A DNA stretch of 64,000 bases from Pedobacter psychrotolerans (GTDB lineage: Bacteria; Bacteroidota; Bacteroidia; Sphingobacteriales; Sphingobacteriaceae), in the NCBI RefSeq assembly GCF_004340665.1, contig NZ_SLWO01000006.1:124001-188000 (forward strand), read 5' to 3'. Positions 17,126-25,889 of the stretch are shown piece after piece (positions within the stretch are counted from its first letter, which is position 1; every line of letters begins with the position of its first letter). The position numbers and the translations under genes were made by a program. The notes below the pieces were generated by a model. That model was not told the origin of the DNA. It worked only from the letters and a program-made list of their open reading frames with translations, and did not search any database.

Positions 17126-17192
17126 CTTATTGTAGATTATAGCCTTGGCATTAGGAAATTAGCACTCAAAAAAGATAAAGTAAAATGTGCTT

Positions 17193-17278
17193 GTCGTTAT
17201 TTCGACTGTAGCGCAGCGGAATGGAGAAATCTTTAAACCCTTACAATATCAAAGGTTTCTATATTGACTGAAATGACG
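17193..17278. repeat. Dispersed intergenic palindrome, family A
   Basis: Starts GTCGTTATTTCGACTGTAGC and ends ACTGAAATGACG, with internal GAGAAATCTTT / AAAGGTTTCT arms. It is a second copy 70 bp from the first. The rest of 17028-17444 is AT-rich with no gene seen. Confidence 0.7.
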
Positions 17279-17444
17279 ATTAGTTGAAAGTTTTTATTCT
17301 ATCGCGTTCAATTATAATTTATTTCAGTCATCATTATAAAATGATACTTATATAAATAGCGAAGCAGTCTTGAATGCCTATAAAAATATTCGCATGAAAA
17401 ATTCAGCATACCATCAATAAAACATAATAAATAATAACTTAGCG

Positions 17445-18512
17445 ATGAAGAGCGTAAAACAGCAGATAATGACGATTAATTTCTCAAATAAGTGGGTTAA
17501 AGCTACATTGCATATTTTGGTTTGGGCTGTTTTAGTTACGCTGCCGTATATCATGAATATAGACCGAGGTCGCCCTCCCCGATCATTAACCAATTATGAG
17601 GAAACTCAATTTTTACGACTCAATTTTTTAAGTTATTTTTATTGGATAGCTGTTTTTTATCTCAATAGTAAAGTTCTAATTCCATCCTTTTTTTATCAAA
17701 AAAAATACCTTTTATATTCTCTATCTTTTTTCGCTTGTTTGCTATTGGCGATTACTGTTCATGCAGTAATGTTTACAAGTTTACTACCTGACCTGAATTT
17801 TAATCTGGGTAGAACACTTTGGTTTAATACGCCAACATTTCTGCTTACCATTGCAGCAAGTACAGCCTTTACAATGATTTCGGATAGAATTAGTGAAGAA
17901 AAAAGAGTTTTACAACGTGAACAGGAAAATATGAGGACTGAACTTTCTTTCCTCCGGTCGCAAATTAGTCCACATTTTATTTTTAATGTATTGAATAATA
18001 TTGTGGCATTGGTTCGCTTGAAAAGCAATGAATTAGAACCTACGGTGATGAAACTTTCAGGTTTAATGCAATACATGCTGTATGAAACGGATGAGGAAAA
18101 AGTCTCTATAAAAACGGAAACCGAATATTTACAGGCTTATATTGATTTGCAGAAACAACGTTTTGGCAAAAAAGTAAATATTGAAACGCACATTCAAATT
18201 GAAAATGAATTTGATGAGATAGAACCTATGTTGCTGATTCCTTTTATTGAAAATGCCTTTAAACATGGCGTCGGAATGATTGAAAATCCTCAAATTTTCG
18301 TGGATTTGAAAACAGAAGATGGAAAACTAACTTTCAGTGTCAGAAATAAATTTAATCCTGAAGAAAATGAAGTTAAAGATGAAGCTTCAGGTATTGGCCT
18401 GGTTAATGTGAGCAGAAGATTAAATCTAATTTATGGCGATAATCATCAACTTATAATTGATAAAAACGGCAACTGGTTCAATGTAAGTTTGACTTTAAAA
18501 TTAACGATATGA
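17445..18512 (+). CDS. LytS-type sensor histidine kinase
   Basis: This 355 aa inner-membrane kinase has four predicted helices in the first 150 residues and no large extracytoplasmic domain. A coiled-coil linker (EEKRVLQREQENMRTEL) leads to a His_kinase domain (PF06580 type) with LRSQISPHFIFNVLNN, phospho-acceptor His177. A HATPase domain follows with PFIENAFKHGVGM (N box) and EASGIGLVNVSRRL (G box). It overlaps the response regulator by 4 nt (ATGA), so they are a pair. Placement behind the MacAB-TolC operon suggests, but does not prove, that it controls the pump in response to envelope stress. Confidence 0.9.
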   Translation: MKSVKQQIMTINFSNKWVKATLHILVWAVLVTLPYIMNIDRGRPPRSLTNYEETQFLRLNFLSYFYWIAVFYLNSKVLIPSFFYQKKYLLYSLSFFACLLLAITVHAVMFTSLLPDLNFNLGRTLWFNTPTFLLTIAASTAFTMISDRISEEKRVLQREQENMRTELSFLRSQISPHFIFNVLNNIVALVRLKSNELEPTVMKLSGLMQYMLYETDEEKVSIKTETEYLQAYIDLQKQRFGKKVNIETHIQIENEFDEIEPMLLIPFIENAFKHGVGMIENPQIFVDLKTEDGKLTFSVRNKFNPEENEVKDEASGIGLVNVSRRLNLIYGDNHQLIIDKNGNWFNVSLTLKLTI

Positions 18513-19207
18513 TCAGATGTTTAGCCATTGATGACGAACCCTTAGCTTTGCAATTATTGGCAGATAACATCAGCCGGATTCCCTTTTTAGAACTGGTGGC
18601 AAGTTGCGATGATGCTTTTGCAGCTAATAAAATGATGCAGGAACAGTCGATCGATTTAATTTTTATTGATATCCAGATGCCCGGAATTACAGGGCTTCAA
18701 TTTATCCAGAGCCTGGTTAAAAAACCAATGGTGATCATCGTAACTGCTTATAAACAATACGCATTGGATGGTTTTGCACTGGATGTGGTTGATTACCTGA
18801 TGAAACCAGTATCACTTGAACGTTTTATGAAGGCTTGTAATAAGGCCCAGGATTTATATGAATTGAAGCAATCGGCAACACAACCAAGTTTGCCAAAACA
18901 AGATTACTTCTTTGTAAATGTTGGCTACAGTCTCGTGAAGATTAACTTTTCTGAAATCACTTATATTGAAGGATTAAAAGACTATGTTCAGATTCATACT
19001 GCTACAAGTCCGAAAGCTGCAATAGTGCGAACAAGTATGAAAGCAATAGAAGAGGCTTTGCCTACGGATTTTGAAAGGATTCATAAATCGTTTATTGTAA
19101 ATACAAAAAAAATAACCGCTATCCGTAAAAATGCTGTTTTTATAGCCGATAAGGAATTGCCAGTAAGTGAAAGCTACAAAGATGTGATTGAAAAATTAAT
19201 TAAATAA
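18509..19207 (+). CDS. LytTR-family response regulator
   Basis: The 232 aa regulator has an N-terminal receiver with the acidic pocket (IDDEP at 7-11) and phospho-acceptor Asp54 in FIDIQMPG, the conserved Lys in MKPVSLE, a linker, and a C-terminal LytTR DNA-binding domain (about 130-232) with YIEGLKDYVQIHT and the RIHKSFIVNTKKI motif. LytTR proteins bind pairs of short direct repeats. The gene overlaps its kinase partner by 4 nt. No terminator is obvious in the 150 bp that follow. Confidence 0.92.
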   Translation: MIRCLAIDDEPLALQLLADNISRIPFLELVASCDDAFAANKMMQEQSIDLIFIDIQMPGITGLQFIQSLVKKPMVIIVTAYKQYALDGFALDVVDYLMKPVSLERFMKACNKAQDLYELKQSATQPSLPKQDYFFVNVGYSLVKINFSEITYIEGLKDYVQIHTATSPKAAIVRTSMKAIEEALPTDFERIHKSFIVNTKKITAIRKNAVFIADKELPVSESYKDVIEKLIK

Positions 19208-19357
19208 TTTGTGTTTTTGAATACAAATTTAAGTTATGACTTATAAGGCAGGTCTAGGCAAATTAATAGAAAAGATAGAATGATTTTATCAGATTGATGA
19301 TGATATAATAATCGTTACGATCATCTCTGCTTTAGGTCATTACGGCGATAAGTAATT

Positions 19358-20674
19358 CTACACAGTTTTCACTTCGTCTTCTTCGTAATCCTCAATATCT
19401 GTGATATAATGATTAATCAGTAAGAAATCAAATAAAGGTTTTGCCTCTGGCGTAACGGGCATATTAGCCGTTGTCACCACTTCATTTGTATTCTTATCTA
19501 AATAAGGATAAGCAAATAATCGAACATTCGTATTGAACATATCATTTACATAACTCAATAATTGACCTGAATAGTTCTCGCCTTTGAAATTGGTAGAGTT
19601 AAACACAAATTTCAGGTTGTTAATGTTTGTGGCCAATCCAACACTTTTAGGTTTACATCGGGCTAAATATTTCGCCAAGCGATTATGACGGGTAAAGTTA
19701 GATACAATCACAATATTCCCTGTATCACACATTTCCTGAGCACGCTTAGCTACAGATTCCAGGTCAATATCATCAGGCGTTTCCTGTTCATCAGTTAAAA
19801 CATTGGTCAACAATACCTCTATCATTACTGCAAGATTTCCGTCTTCTACCTCGTTTGTACGCTTAAACTGATCAGTGGCTTTATTGAATAAACTGAAGTT
19901 CGGTAATGATTTCTGACCATATTTAGTTCTTAAAATCATGATGTCTTTCTTATACAACAAATCCTTCGCCTGACGAGGGTGTGCATCAGCATCAAAAATG
20001 GCAGCAGCAGAAAAATCTTTCATAATCATATACAGATTAAGCAAGATGTTATCTACTCCAGGAAAAGCAGGACCTTTTACGGAAATCAAATCAATTTCTA
20101 CTGAGCCTATAGTGAGGTTATCTGCTAAAGATTCAACCATTAACTTCGGATCCTGATAATGATAAAAAGCAGCATAAAGTAAATTCACACCGATAATTCC
20201 CAATACCCGCTGTTGCATATTTACATCTGTGTCCAACAGGCGAACGTGAAAAAATATTTCATTTGGTAAACCTCCAGGTTCATTTTGGAACCTAATGCCC
20301 ACCCAACCATGAGGCTCATTAGTCCGTTTGTAGTTAAGTGTAGTTACTGTATCAGCAAAAGCAAAGAAAGTTCTGCTCTCGTATTTCTCACCAGATAACC
20401 GCTCATTTAGCAAACCAAATTCATGGTCGAGCATTTGTAAAAGCCTGTTCTGGGAAACGTAGCGTCCGTTTGATTCTGCACCGTAAATAGCATCGCTAAA
20501 AGTCATGTCATATGCCGACATGGTTTTGGCTACTGTTCCAGAGGCAGCACCGGCATTAAAAAAGTTTCGGGAAACTTCCTGTCCGGCTCCGATCTCGGCG
20601 AAGGTGCCATAAATTCTAGGGTCAAGGTTTATTTTTAGCGCTTTACGTTTGGTATCCAGAATTTCTCTTGCCAT
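19358..20674 (-). CDS. Conserved Bacteroidota protein of unknown function (438 aa)
   Basis: A soluble-looking protein without signal peptide or long hydrophobic segment. The N terminus (REILDTKRKALKINLDPRIY, GTFAEIGAGQEVSRNFF) is strikingly motif-rich. I recall orthologues in Bacteroidota annotated inconsistently, including as a nicotinate-nucleotide adenylyltransferase, but I see no adenylyltransferase HxGH motif. The later part has an alternating hydrophobic/charged pattern (GNIVIVSNFTRHNRLAKYLA, VGLATNINNLKFVFN) suggesting a Rossmann-like region. The tail is acidic. ATG is placed 4 nt behind an exact TAnnTTTG box, which fixes the start and suggests a leaderless mRNA. Function unknown. Confidence 0.75.
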   Translation of the reverse strand: MAREILDTKRKALKINLDPRIYGTFAEIGAGQEVSRNFFNAGAASGTVAKTMSAYDMTFSDAIYGAESNGRYVSQNRLLQMLDHEFGLLNERLSGEKYESRTFFAFADTVTTLNYKRTNEPHGWVGIRFQNEPGGLPNEIFFHVRLLDTDVNMQQRVLGIIGVNLLYAAFYHYQDPKLMVESLADNLTIGSVEIDLISVKGPAFPGVDNILLNLYMIMKDFSAAAIFDADAHPRQAKDLLYKKDIMILRTKYGQKSLPNFSLFNKATDQFKRTNEVEDGNLAVMIEVLLTNVLTDEQETPDDIDLESVAKRAQEMCDTGNIVIVSNFTRHNRLAKYLARCKPKSVGLATNINNLKFVFNSTNFKGENYSGQLLSYVNDMFNTNVRLFAYPYLDKNTNEVVTTANMPVTPEAKPLFDFLLINHYITDIEDYEEDEVKTV

Positions 20675-20678
20675 GGCG

Positions 20679-20686
20679 CAAAAGTA
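20679..20686 (-). promoter_or_regulatory. -7 box abutting the start of the 19358-20674 gene
   Basis: On the minus strand TACTTTTG is followed by CGCC and then ATG. It has the same arrangement as the 46154 gene (TAAATTTG-CGCC-ATG) and nearly that of ribD. Predicted start site falls on or beside the ATG. Confidence 0.6.
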
Positions 20687-20788
20687 CGAAAATGGTTCAT
20701 TAGTTCAATTGTAAATTAGTTTCATTCTTAACATCCACAAAATGAATCACATATAAGATAATGACCAATGAATCAGTACTAAAACAAA

Positions 20789-20820
20789 ATAAGGTTAACA
20801 CCATCCGATGTTAACCTTAT
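20789..20820 (-). terminator. Terminator of the Hsp20 gene
   Basis: A 12-bp perfect stem (20789-20800 with 20809-20820). Read on the minus strand it follows the Hsp20 stop and is trailed by ATTTTGTTTTAG, fitting an intrinsic terminator for that gene. Confidence 0.75.
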
Positions 20821-20867
20821 AAAACCTAAACCTAAACTATTATGAAATCTTTAGTGATGATTTTTTA

Positions 20868-21302
20868 TTACGACACTACAATTTCTTTGTGTTGCAATTT
20901 CGCATCATCTTTTTTACTGATATTGATATTTAAAATACCATCTTTATATTCAGCGGTAATTTTATCGCCATCTGCAGTATCTGGTAAATTAAATGATCTG
21001 GCAAATGAGCTGTAGTCAAATTCTTTACGTGTAAAATCTTTTGCTGCTTTGGCTTCGTCTTTTTTAACTTCCGCCCAAACAGATAGTGTGTCTTTTTTTA
21101 AATTGATTTGAAAATCTTCTTTTTTCAATCCCGGAGCGGCCAATTCAATGACATAAGCAGTTTCATTTTCGTAAATATTTACGCTTGGTGATTGATTAAC
21201 CATTTTATTTTTAGTTACAGCGTCGGTAAACAATGAGTCAAAAACATTGTTAAAATAAGGAGCTGTGTTGCGGGTTCTGTTGTTAAAATTTACAAGTGTC
21301 AT
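20868..21302 (-). CDS. Hsp20/alpha-crystallin small heat-shock protein
   Basis: An ATP-independent holdase chaperone of 144 aa in the cytoplasm. The alpha-crystallin domain spans about residues 38-144, with YVIELAAPGLKKEDFQINL, the FARSFNLPDTADGDKITAEY segment and the closing AEYKDGILNINISKKD with the usual G-[IL]-L signature. The N-terminal arm is short. It is divergent from the thioesterase gene with a 67-bp gap. An AT-rich leader of about 50 nt lies before the ATG, but no CIRCE or other heat-shock operator is evident. Confidence 0.92.
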   Translation of the reverse strand: MTLVNFNNRTRNTAPYFNNVFDSLFTDAVTKNKMVNQSPSVNIYENETAYVIELAAPGLKKEDFQINLKKDTLSVWAEVKKDEAKAAKDFTRKEFDYSSFARSFNLPDTADGDKITAEYKDGILNINISKKDDAKLQHKEIVVS

Positions 21303-21369
21303 ATCTCTATTTTTTTATTTTTTAATTGATATTAACCTTTATTCAACTTATATACCAAACCAAATATTT

Positions 21370-21855
21370 ATGATTTTAAAGACAATATGGCGTAATTTCA
21401 CAAAAACAAAAGACAAACTGACAGATATAAGGTCTTTTTCAGATAAATTCAATTATAAAACTAACATTCATTTACGTTTTATAGATTTTGATATGATGGG
21501 GCATGTGAATAATTCAGTCTATTTCACTTACCTGGAAATTGCCAGAACCAAATACTGGGAAGAGATTGTAAAATGGGATTGGAATAAAACAGGAATCGTA
21601 ATTGCTCATGCAGAATTGGATTATATTTTACCAATATTGATGAATGATAAAATTGTTGTTCATGTTAAAACTTCAAGGATAGGAACAACCAGTTTCGATT
21701 TAGACTATCAAATCGTTAAAATTAAAGGCACCGAAGAAATAATTTGCAGTAAAGGCAAAACGGTCTGTATTGCTGTTGATTACACGACCAATAGACCTAC
21801 AGCCATACCAGAGGCTGAAAAACAGAAGATGTTGGGTTTCGAACAATTAACCTAA
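21370..21855 (+). CDS. Acyl-CoA thioesterase, 4HBT hotdog family
   Basis: A hotdog-fold thioesterase of 161 aa that hydrolyses acyl-CoA esters (YbgC/4HBT type). The motif RFIDFDMMGHVNNSVYFTYL (about residues 36-55) holds the catalytic Asp and the GHVNN turn. The start is taken at ATG 21370 (MILKTIWRNF) because the longer frame, starting at 21265, would run back across the Hsp20 start and add a 35-residue hydrophobic segment with no family counterpart. Substrate chain length is not predictable. Confidence 0.82.
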   Translation: MILKTIWRNFTKTKDKLTDIRSFSDKFNYKTNIHLRFIDFDMMGHVNNSVYFTYLEIARTKYWEEIVKWDWNKTGIVIAHAELDYILPILMNDKIVVHVKTSRIGTTSFDLDYQIVKIKGTEEIICSKGKTVCIAVDYTTNRPTAIPEAEKQKMLGFEQLT

Positions 21856-21863
21856 TAGTGAGT

Positions 21864-21938
21864 CGTCATGCTGAATTTGTTTCAGCATCTTAATTCTGAT
21901 AGAAAATATTAAGACCCTGAATCAAGTTCAGGGTGACG
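21864..21938. repeat. Dispersed intergenic palindrome, family B
   Basis: CGTCATGCTGAATTTGTTTC opens the element, followed by AGCATCTTAA; the other half is AGACCCTGAATCAAGTTCAG then GGTGACG. It comprises two nested hairpins (GCTGAA..TTCAGC and CCTGAA..TTCAGG) bounded by CGTCA/TGACG. Relatives lie at 31493-31915, 32377 and 35741. Confidence 0.75.
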
Positions 21939-21945
21939 AACTATA

Positions 21946-23349
21946 CTAATCTGGCATAATCTTACCAGGATTTAAAATCCCGTTTGGGTCAAAAACATTT
22001 TTGATGCCCCGCATTAAGTTTAAATGAATTTCAGAATATTTAATAGGCATAAATTCCTTTTGAACCAACCCAATTCCATGTTCTCCTGAAAGTGTTCCAC
22101 CTAAAGCGGTTGTTAATTCGAAAATTTCTGTAATGCCGAATTTGAGTTTATCTTTCCAGTCTTCATCACTCATTCCTGCTTTAATAATATTCACGTGCAG
22201 GTTTCCATCACCAGCGTGGCCGTAACAAACACTTTCAAAGCCGTACTTAGAACCAATTTCCTTGATTCCGTTAATTAATTTTGGTAACGCTGCACGAGGG
22301 ACTACCGTATCTTCTTCTTTATAAACAGAATTTGATTTTACGGACTCGGCCATCGTTCTGCGCATTCGCCATAATTCCTCTTTCTGTTGTGCTGTATCCG
22401 CAAATAAAACTTCAGTACAATGGTGTTGCTCGAGTACAATATTGGTTTTTTCACAATTTTTAAAGATATCGTCCAGGTCATCACCATCAAATTCGATCAT
22501 CAGCAAGGCAGCTACATCATCTTTTAAATCAAACTTAATGTCGTCGAATTGAATGACCCACTCCACTCCTTTCCGCTCCATAAATTCCAAAGCTGATGGC
22601 GTTACGCCTGCTCTGAAAATTGCTGATACTGCTGCACAGGCAGCCTCATTGGTACTGAATGAACCCATCATTAACACAGACTGACTAGGTTTTGGCAAGA
22701 GTTTCGTAACGATTTTGGTTACTACACCTAATGTACCTTCTGATCCGATCATGAGCTGAGTTAAGTTATAACCCGATGCATATTTTAAAGTATTGGCGCC
22801 TGTCCAGATAATTTCACCATTAGGCAAAACCACTTCGAGGTTTAATATATATTCCCGTATCGTACCATATTTTACTACTCTTGGTCCACCAGAACCATGA
22901 GCCACGTTTCCGCCAATAAAGCAAGAACCTTTACTACTTGGATCGACTGGATAAAGCAATCCATTTTCAGCCACTGCATTAATAAAATCTTCTGTAATTA
23001 CCCCTGGTTCAACTGTTGCTTGCAGGTTTTCGGTGTCAATGCTGATGATGGATTTAAACTTTTCCATGGATAAGGAAATCCCGCCATAAATGGGTAAAGC
23101 TGCACCGCTTAAGCCAGTTCCACCACCACGTGGGGTTACCGGAATATGATGGTTGTTGCAAATTTTTAGTAAAGAAGATACTTCTTCAGGCGAAGTTGGC
23201 TTCACCACCACCTCGGGCTGATAACGTAAGTCTTCCGTTTCGTCATGACTATATTGATCTAAACTTTCAGCATCAGTAAAAACCTTTTCATCACCCAAGG
23301 CTGACTTGATTTCTGCTAAAATTTCTGCATTTATTTTATTAAAGGTCAT
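21946..23349 (-). CDS. FAD-linked oxidase, GlcD/D-lactate dehydrogenase type
   Basis: A flavoprotein of 467 aa that oxidises a 2-hydroxy acid such as glycolate or D-lactate. The PCMH-type FAD-binding domain holds PVTPRGGGTGLSGAALP (about residues 74-90), VDPSSKGSCFIGGNVAHGSG and LMIGSEGTLGVVT. The C-terminal FAD-oxidase domain has CYGHAGDGNLHVN (metal/substrate His residues) and GTLSGEHGIGLVQKEFM, both conserved in GlcD. No CCG iron-sulfur domain is fused, and no GlcE/GlcF neighbours are present, so it is probably a single-subunit enzyme. It follows folB by 2 bp. Confidence 0.88.
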   Translation of the reverse strand: MTFNKINAEILAEIKSALGDEKVFTDAESLDQYSHDETEDLRYQPEVVVKPTSPEEVSSLLKICNNHHIPVTPRGGGTGLSGAALPIYGGISLSMEKFKSIISIDTENLQATVEPGVITEDFINAVAENGLLYPVDPSSKGSCFIGGNVAHGSGGPRVVKYGTIREYILNLEVVLPNGEIIWTGANTLKYASGYNLTQLMIGSEGTLGVVTKIVTKLLPKPSQSVLMMGSFSTNEAACAAVSAIFRAGVTPSALEFMERKGVEWVIQFDDIKFDLKDDVAALLMIEFDGDDLDDIFKNCEKTNIVLEQHHCTEVLFADTAQQKEELWRMRRTMAESVKSNSVYKEEDTVVPRAALPKLINGIKEIGSKYGFESVCYGHAGDGNLHVNIIKAGMSDEDWKDKLKFGITEIFELTTALGGTLSGEHGIGLVQKEFMPIKYSEIHLNLMRGIKNVFDPNGILNPGKIMPD

Positions 23350-23351
23350 GT

Positions 23352-23720
23352 CTATTGGGCTGAAGTGTAGGATAACTGAACAAAGGAATGCCCGATTTGT
23401 CCAGGCATTGGAGGATTTAACTTTTTTATACTCACATTTACATGCTCCACAAAAGGATAAATTTCGATCACTTTTGAAATGATATTTTTTAAAACTGTTT
23501 CCAAAAGCTTTTGAGTCTTCTTCATTTCATTCAAAATGATCTCATTCAAATCTTCGTAATTCACCGTTTGTGCAAGCTCATCATCAAAACCTTGTGGGGT
23601 AAATTCAGTCTCTAAATCGATTATAAAATGATTTCCGATTAATTGCTCTTCTGGATAATAGCCGTGCAGGGCAAAGCATTTTACATCTTTTAAAGCTACG
23701 GTTTGTTTGTATTGACTCAT
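23352..23720 (-). CDS. folB: Dihydroneopterin aldolase
   Basis: FolB cleaves dihydroneopterin to hydroxymethyl-dihydropterin in folate synthesis. The 122 aa protein shows the family features: ALHGYYPEEQLIGNHF at about residues 17-32 (with the catalytic-region Tyr and Glu), the NYEDLNEII helix (about 49-57), a segment with KLLETVLKNII, and the C-terminal VSIKKLNPPMPG (about 97-108) with the catalytic Lys. It is cotranscribed with the GlcD-like gene (2-bp gap), which has no evident link to folate. Confidence 0.9.
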   Translation of the reverse strand: MSQYKQTVALKDVKCFALHGYYPEEQLIGNHFIIDLETEFTPQGFDDELAQTVNYEDLNEIILNEMKKTQKLLETVLKNIISKVIEIYPFVEHVNVSIKKLNPPMPGQIGHSFVQLSYTSAQ

Positions 23721-23786
23721 GGATGTTTTGTATGCCGCTAAATTAAATTTTTATTCATGAATATCATGCCCATTGTGGTAAATTGT

Positions 23787-23794
23787 TACCTTTG
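23787..23794 (+). promoter_or_regulatory. -7 box of the acyl-CoA dehydrogenase gene
   Basis: TACCTTTG, an exact TAnnTTTG, lies 38 nt before the ATG at 23833. This predicts a leader of about 30 nt, in contrast to the leaderless-looking genes in the window. Confidence 0.5.
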
Positions 23795-23832
23795 AATTAA
23801 ACGCTATTTCTTAACCAGATTAGAAAACGACG

Positions 23833-25023
23833 ATGAGCAAATCAGCAAAAAAAGACCTTTACGAGGCTCCCGACTATTATTTATTGGATGAATTGCTAAC
23901 AGACGAGCATAAATTAATTCGTGCAACTGCACGAGAATGGGTAAAAAAGGAAGTGAGTCCGATCATTGAGGATTATGCGCAAAAAGCAGAATTTCCAAAG
24001 CATTTAATAAAAGGGTTGGCTGATATTGGTGCTTTTGGACCAACCATTCCAGTAGAATATGGTGGTGCAGGTTTAGATTATACCGCTTACGGCATCTTGA
24101 TGCAGGAAATTGAGCGTGGTGACTCTGGAATTCGTTCTACAGCATCTGTCCAAGGTTCATTAGTCATGTATCCTATTTATGCTTATGGAAGTGAAGCACA
24201 ACGCAAAAAATATCTACCACAATTAGCTAGCGGTGAAATGATGGGTTGTTTCGGATTAACAGAACCCGATCATGGTTCTAATCCAAGCGGAATGGTGACC
24301 AATATTACTGATGCCGGTTCTCATTATATTTTAAATGGTGCAAAAATGTGGATCAGCAATGCGCCCTTTGCAGATATCGCTGTCGTTTGGGCGAAAGATG
24401 AAGCTGGAAAAATCAGAGGAATGGTAGTTGAACGTGGCATGGATGGATTTTCTACGCCTGAAACGCATAATAAGTGGAGTCTTAGAGCATCAGCAACCGG
24501 CGAATTGGTTTTCGATAACGTGCAGATTCCAAAAGAAAATGTTTTTCCGGAAATTACTGGCTTGAAAGGACCATTAGGTTGTTTAAATCAGGCACGTTAT
24601 GGTATTGCCTGGGGTGCTTTAGGCGCAGCAATGGATTGTTATGATACGGCATTAAGATATTCAAAAGAACGTATTCAGTTCGGAAAACCAATTGGTGGAT
24701 TTCAATTGCAACAGAAAAAACTCGCGGAGATGGTTACCGAAATTACGAAAGGCCAGCTCTTGGTTTGGCGTTTGGGGATGCTAAAAAGCGAAAACCGTGC
24801 TACTGCAGAACAAATTTCGATGGCTAAAAGAAACAGTGTAGAAATTGCTTTGGATATTGCCAGAAATGCCCGTCAGATGCTTGGCGGAATGGGAATTACT
24901 GGTGAGTATTCGATTATGCGACATATGATGAACTTAGAATCGGTGGTTACTTATGAAGGAACGCATGATATTCATCTATTGATAACAGGAATGGATGTGA
25001 CTGGATTGAATGCGTTTAAATAA
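23833..25023 (+). CDS. Acyl-CoA dehydrogenase, glutaryl-CoA dehydrogenase type
   Basis: The 396 aa FAD enzyme has the complete acyl-CoA dehydrogenase fold. The N-terminal helical domain contains FGPTIPVEYGGAGLDYTAYG. The middle domain has GCFGLTEPDHGSNPSGM and MWISNAPFADIAVVWAK. In the C-terminal domain RIQFGKPIGGFQL and QMLGGMGITGEYSIMRHMMN are visible, and the catalytic Glu is in YEGTHDIH. The sequence around it and TEPDHGSNPSGM resemble glutaryl-CoA dehydrogenase, which makes crotonyl-CoA in lysine and tryptophan breakdown. It stands alone behind its own -7 box. Confidence 0.88.
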   Translation: MSKSAKKDLYEAPDYYLLDELLTDEHKLIRATAREWVKKEVSPIIEDYAQKAEFPKHLIKGLADIGAFGPTIPVEYGGAGLDYTAYGILMQEIERGDSGIRSTASVQGSLVMYPIYAYGSEAQRKKYLPQLASGEMMGCFGLTEPDHGSNPSGMVTNITDAGSHYILNGAKMWISNAPFADIAVVWAKDEAGKIRGMVVERGMDGFSTPETHNKWSLRASATGELVFDNVQIPKENVFPEITGLKGPLGCLNQARYGIAWGALGAAMDCYDTALRYSKERIQFGKPIGGFQLQQKKLAEMVTEITKGQLLVWRLGMLKSENRATAEQISMAKRNSVEIALDIARNARQMLGGMGITGEYSIMRHMMNLESVVTYEGTHDIHLLITGMDVTGLNAFK

Positions 25024-25110
25024 AGAGCAGGATTTTTGTGATTATCAAGATTGGCAGGATCTAGGTGCAGAATAAAAAAAGAGGATTTTCGTGATTATCA
25101 TGATCAGTAT
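25024..25110 (+). repeat. Direct repeat upstream of the GxxExxY gene
   Basis: Two imperfect copies of AGGATTTTTGTGATTATCAA-type sequence, at about 25027 and 25082. Related reverse-oriented AGGATTT-rich sequence occurs at 25849-25889 on the other side of the gene. The remaining 25111-25289 is AT-rich without features. Confidence 0.5.
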
Positions 25111-25289
25111 ATAGTGAAAGTGATGAATAGAGAATAGCCTGAATAAAATGAAATAAATATTTATAATTCTCAACCACAATTTTTAAAGTTTAATTTTAAA
25201 AATTCTACTTCCTATATTGAAACAACAAAGATTATGTAAATACCAACGTCCCCTATTGTTACAGTTTTCGTTCCATTAATTTAAATAAA

Positions 25290-25694
25290 ATGGATATTGA
25301 AGATTTAACTTATAAAATAAATGGTTGTGCTATGAAAGTGCATAATGTTTTAGGCAACGGTTTTCAAGAAGTTATTTATCAGCGTTGTTTGGCTATGGAA
25401 CTAAAAAAAGCCGGCATTAAATTTCAAAGAGAAGTAGAGCAAGAAATTTTTTATGATGGTGTGGTTGTTGGAAAACGAAGAGCAGATTTTGTTATAGAGG
25501 ATATTCTCACCGTTGAGTTAAAAGCCTGTTTTAATATGGAAGCTACTCATCTTGTCCAGGCAAAAAATTATGTTGTTGCTTATAACTTCAATATTGAATT
25601 ATTGATTAATTTTGGCGCTCCAAGTTTACAATTCAAGAAGATTTACAATCCAAAAACAAACAAATATAGAGCAGGATTAAAATTAGATTTATAG
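25290..25694 (+). CDS. GxxExxY protein (PD-(D/E)XK-like)
   Basis: The 134 aa protein shows the family name motif in GNGFQEVIYQ (G-x-x-E-x-x-Y pattern) at about residues 22-31, preceded by NGCAMKVHNVLG. A nuclease-like core, with the acidic residue in KRRADFVIEDILTVELKA and a Gln-containing helix (AKNYVVAYNFNIELLINFG), resembles PD-(D/E)XK folds. No activity has been established for the family as far as I know. Relatives are widespread in Bacteroidota and often appear singly in unrelated places. Here it is flanked by AGGATTT-type repeats in opposite orientations, consistent with insertion as a small unit. Confidence 0.85.
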   Translation: MDIEDLTYKINGCAMKVHNVLGNGFQEVIYQRCLAMELKKAGIKFQREVEQEIFYDGVVVGKRRADFVIEDILTVELKACFNMEATHLVQAKNYVVAYNFNIELLINFGAPSLQFKKIYNPKTNKYRAGLKLDL

Positions 25695-25848
25695 ATTTGC
25701 AGGATTATCATCGCAGATCAGAATTACGTGGATTATTAATTAATTTTGATCATTAACCTCTGTAAATTTACTCTAAACGGACTAATAAACTACATATGCA
25801 CACTACAATATTTAATTATTTAATCTATTAGATTGATCTCTCGAACTT

Positions 25849-25889
25849 AAATCCTGAATATCCTTAAATCCTATTAATCCTGCTCCAGA
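25849..25889 (-). repeat. Reverse-oriented AGGATTT repeat downstream of the GxxExxY gene
   Basis: Read on the minus strand this is GAGCAGGATTAATAGGATTT followed by AAGGATATTCAGGATTTA. It echoes AGAGCAGGATTTTTGTGATT at 25023-25042 on the plus strand, so the gene lies between inverted, imperfect flanks. Confidence 0.45.
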
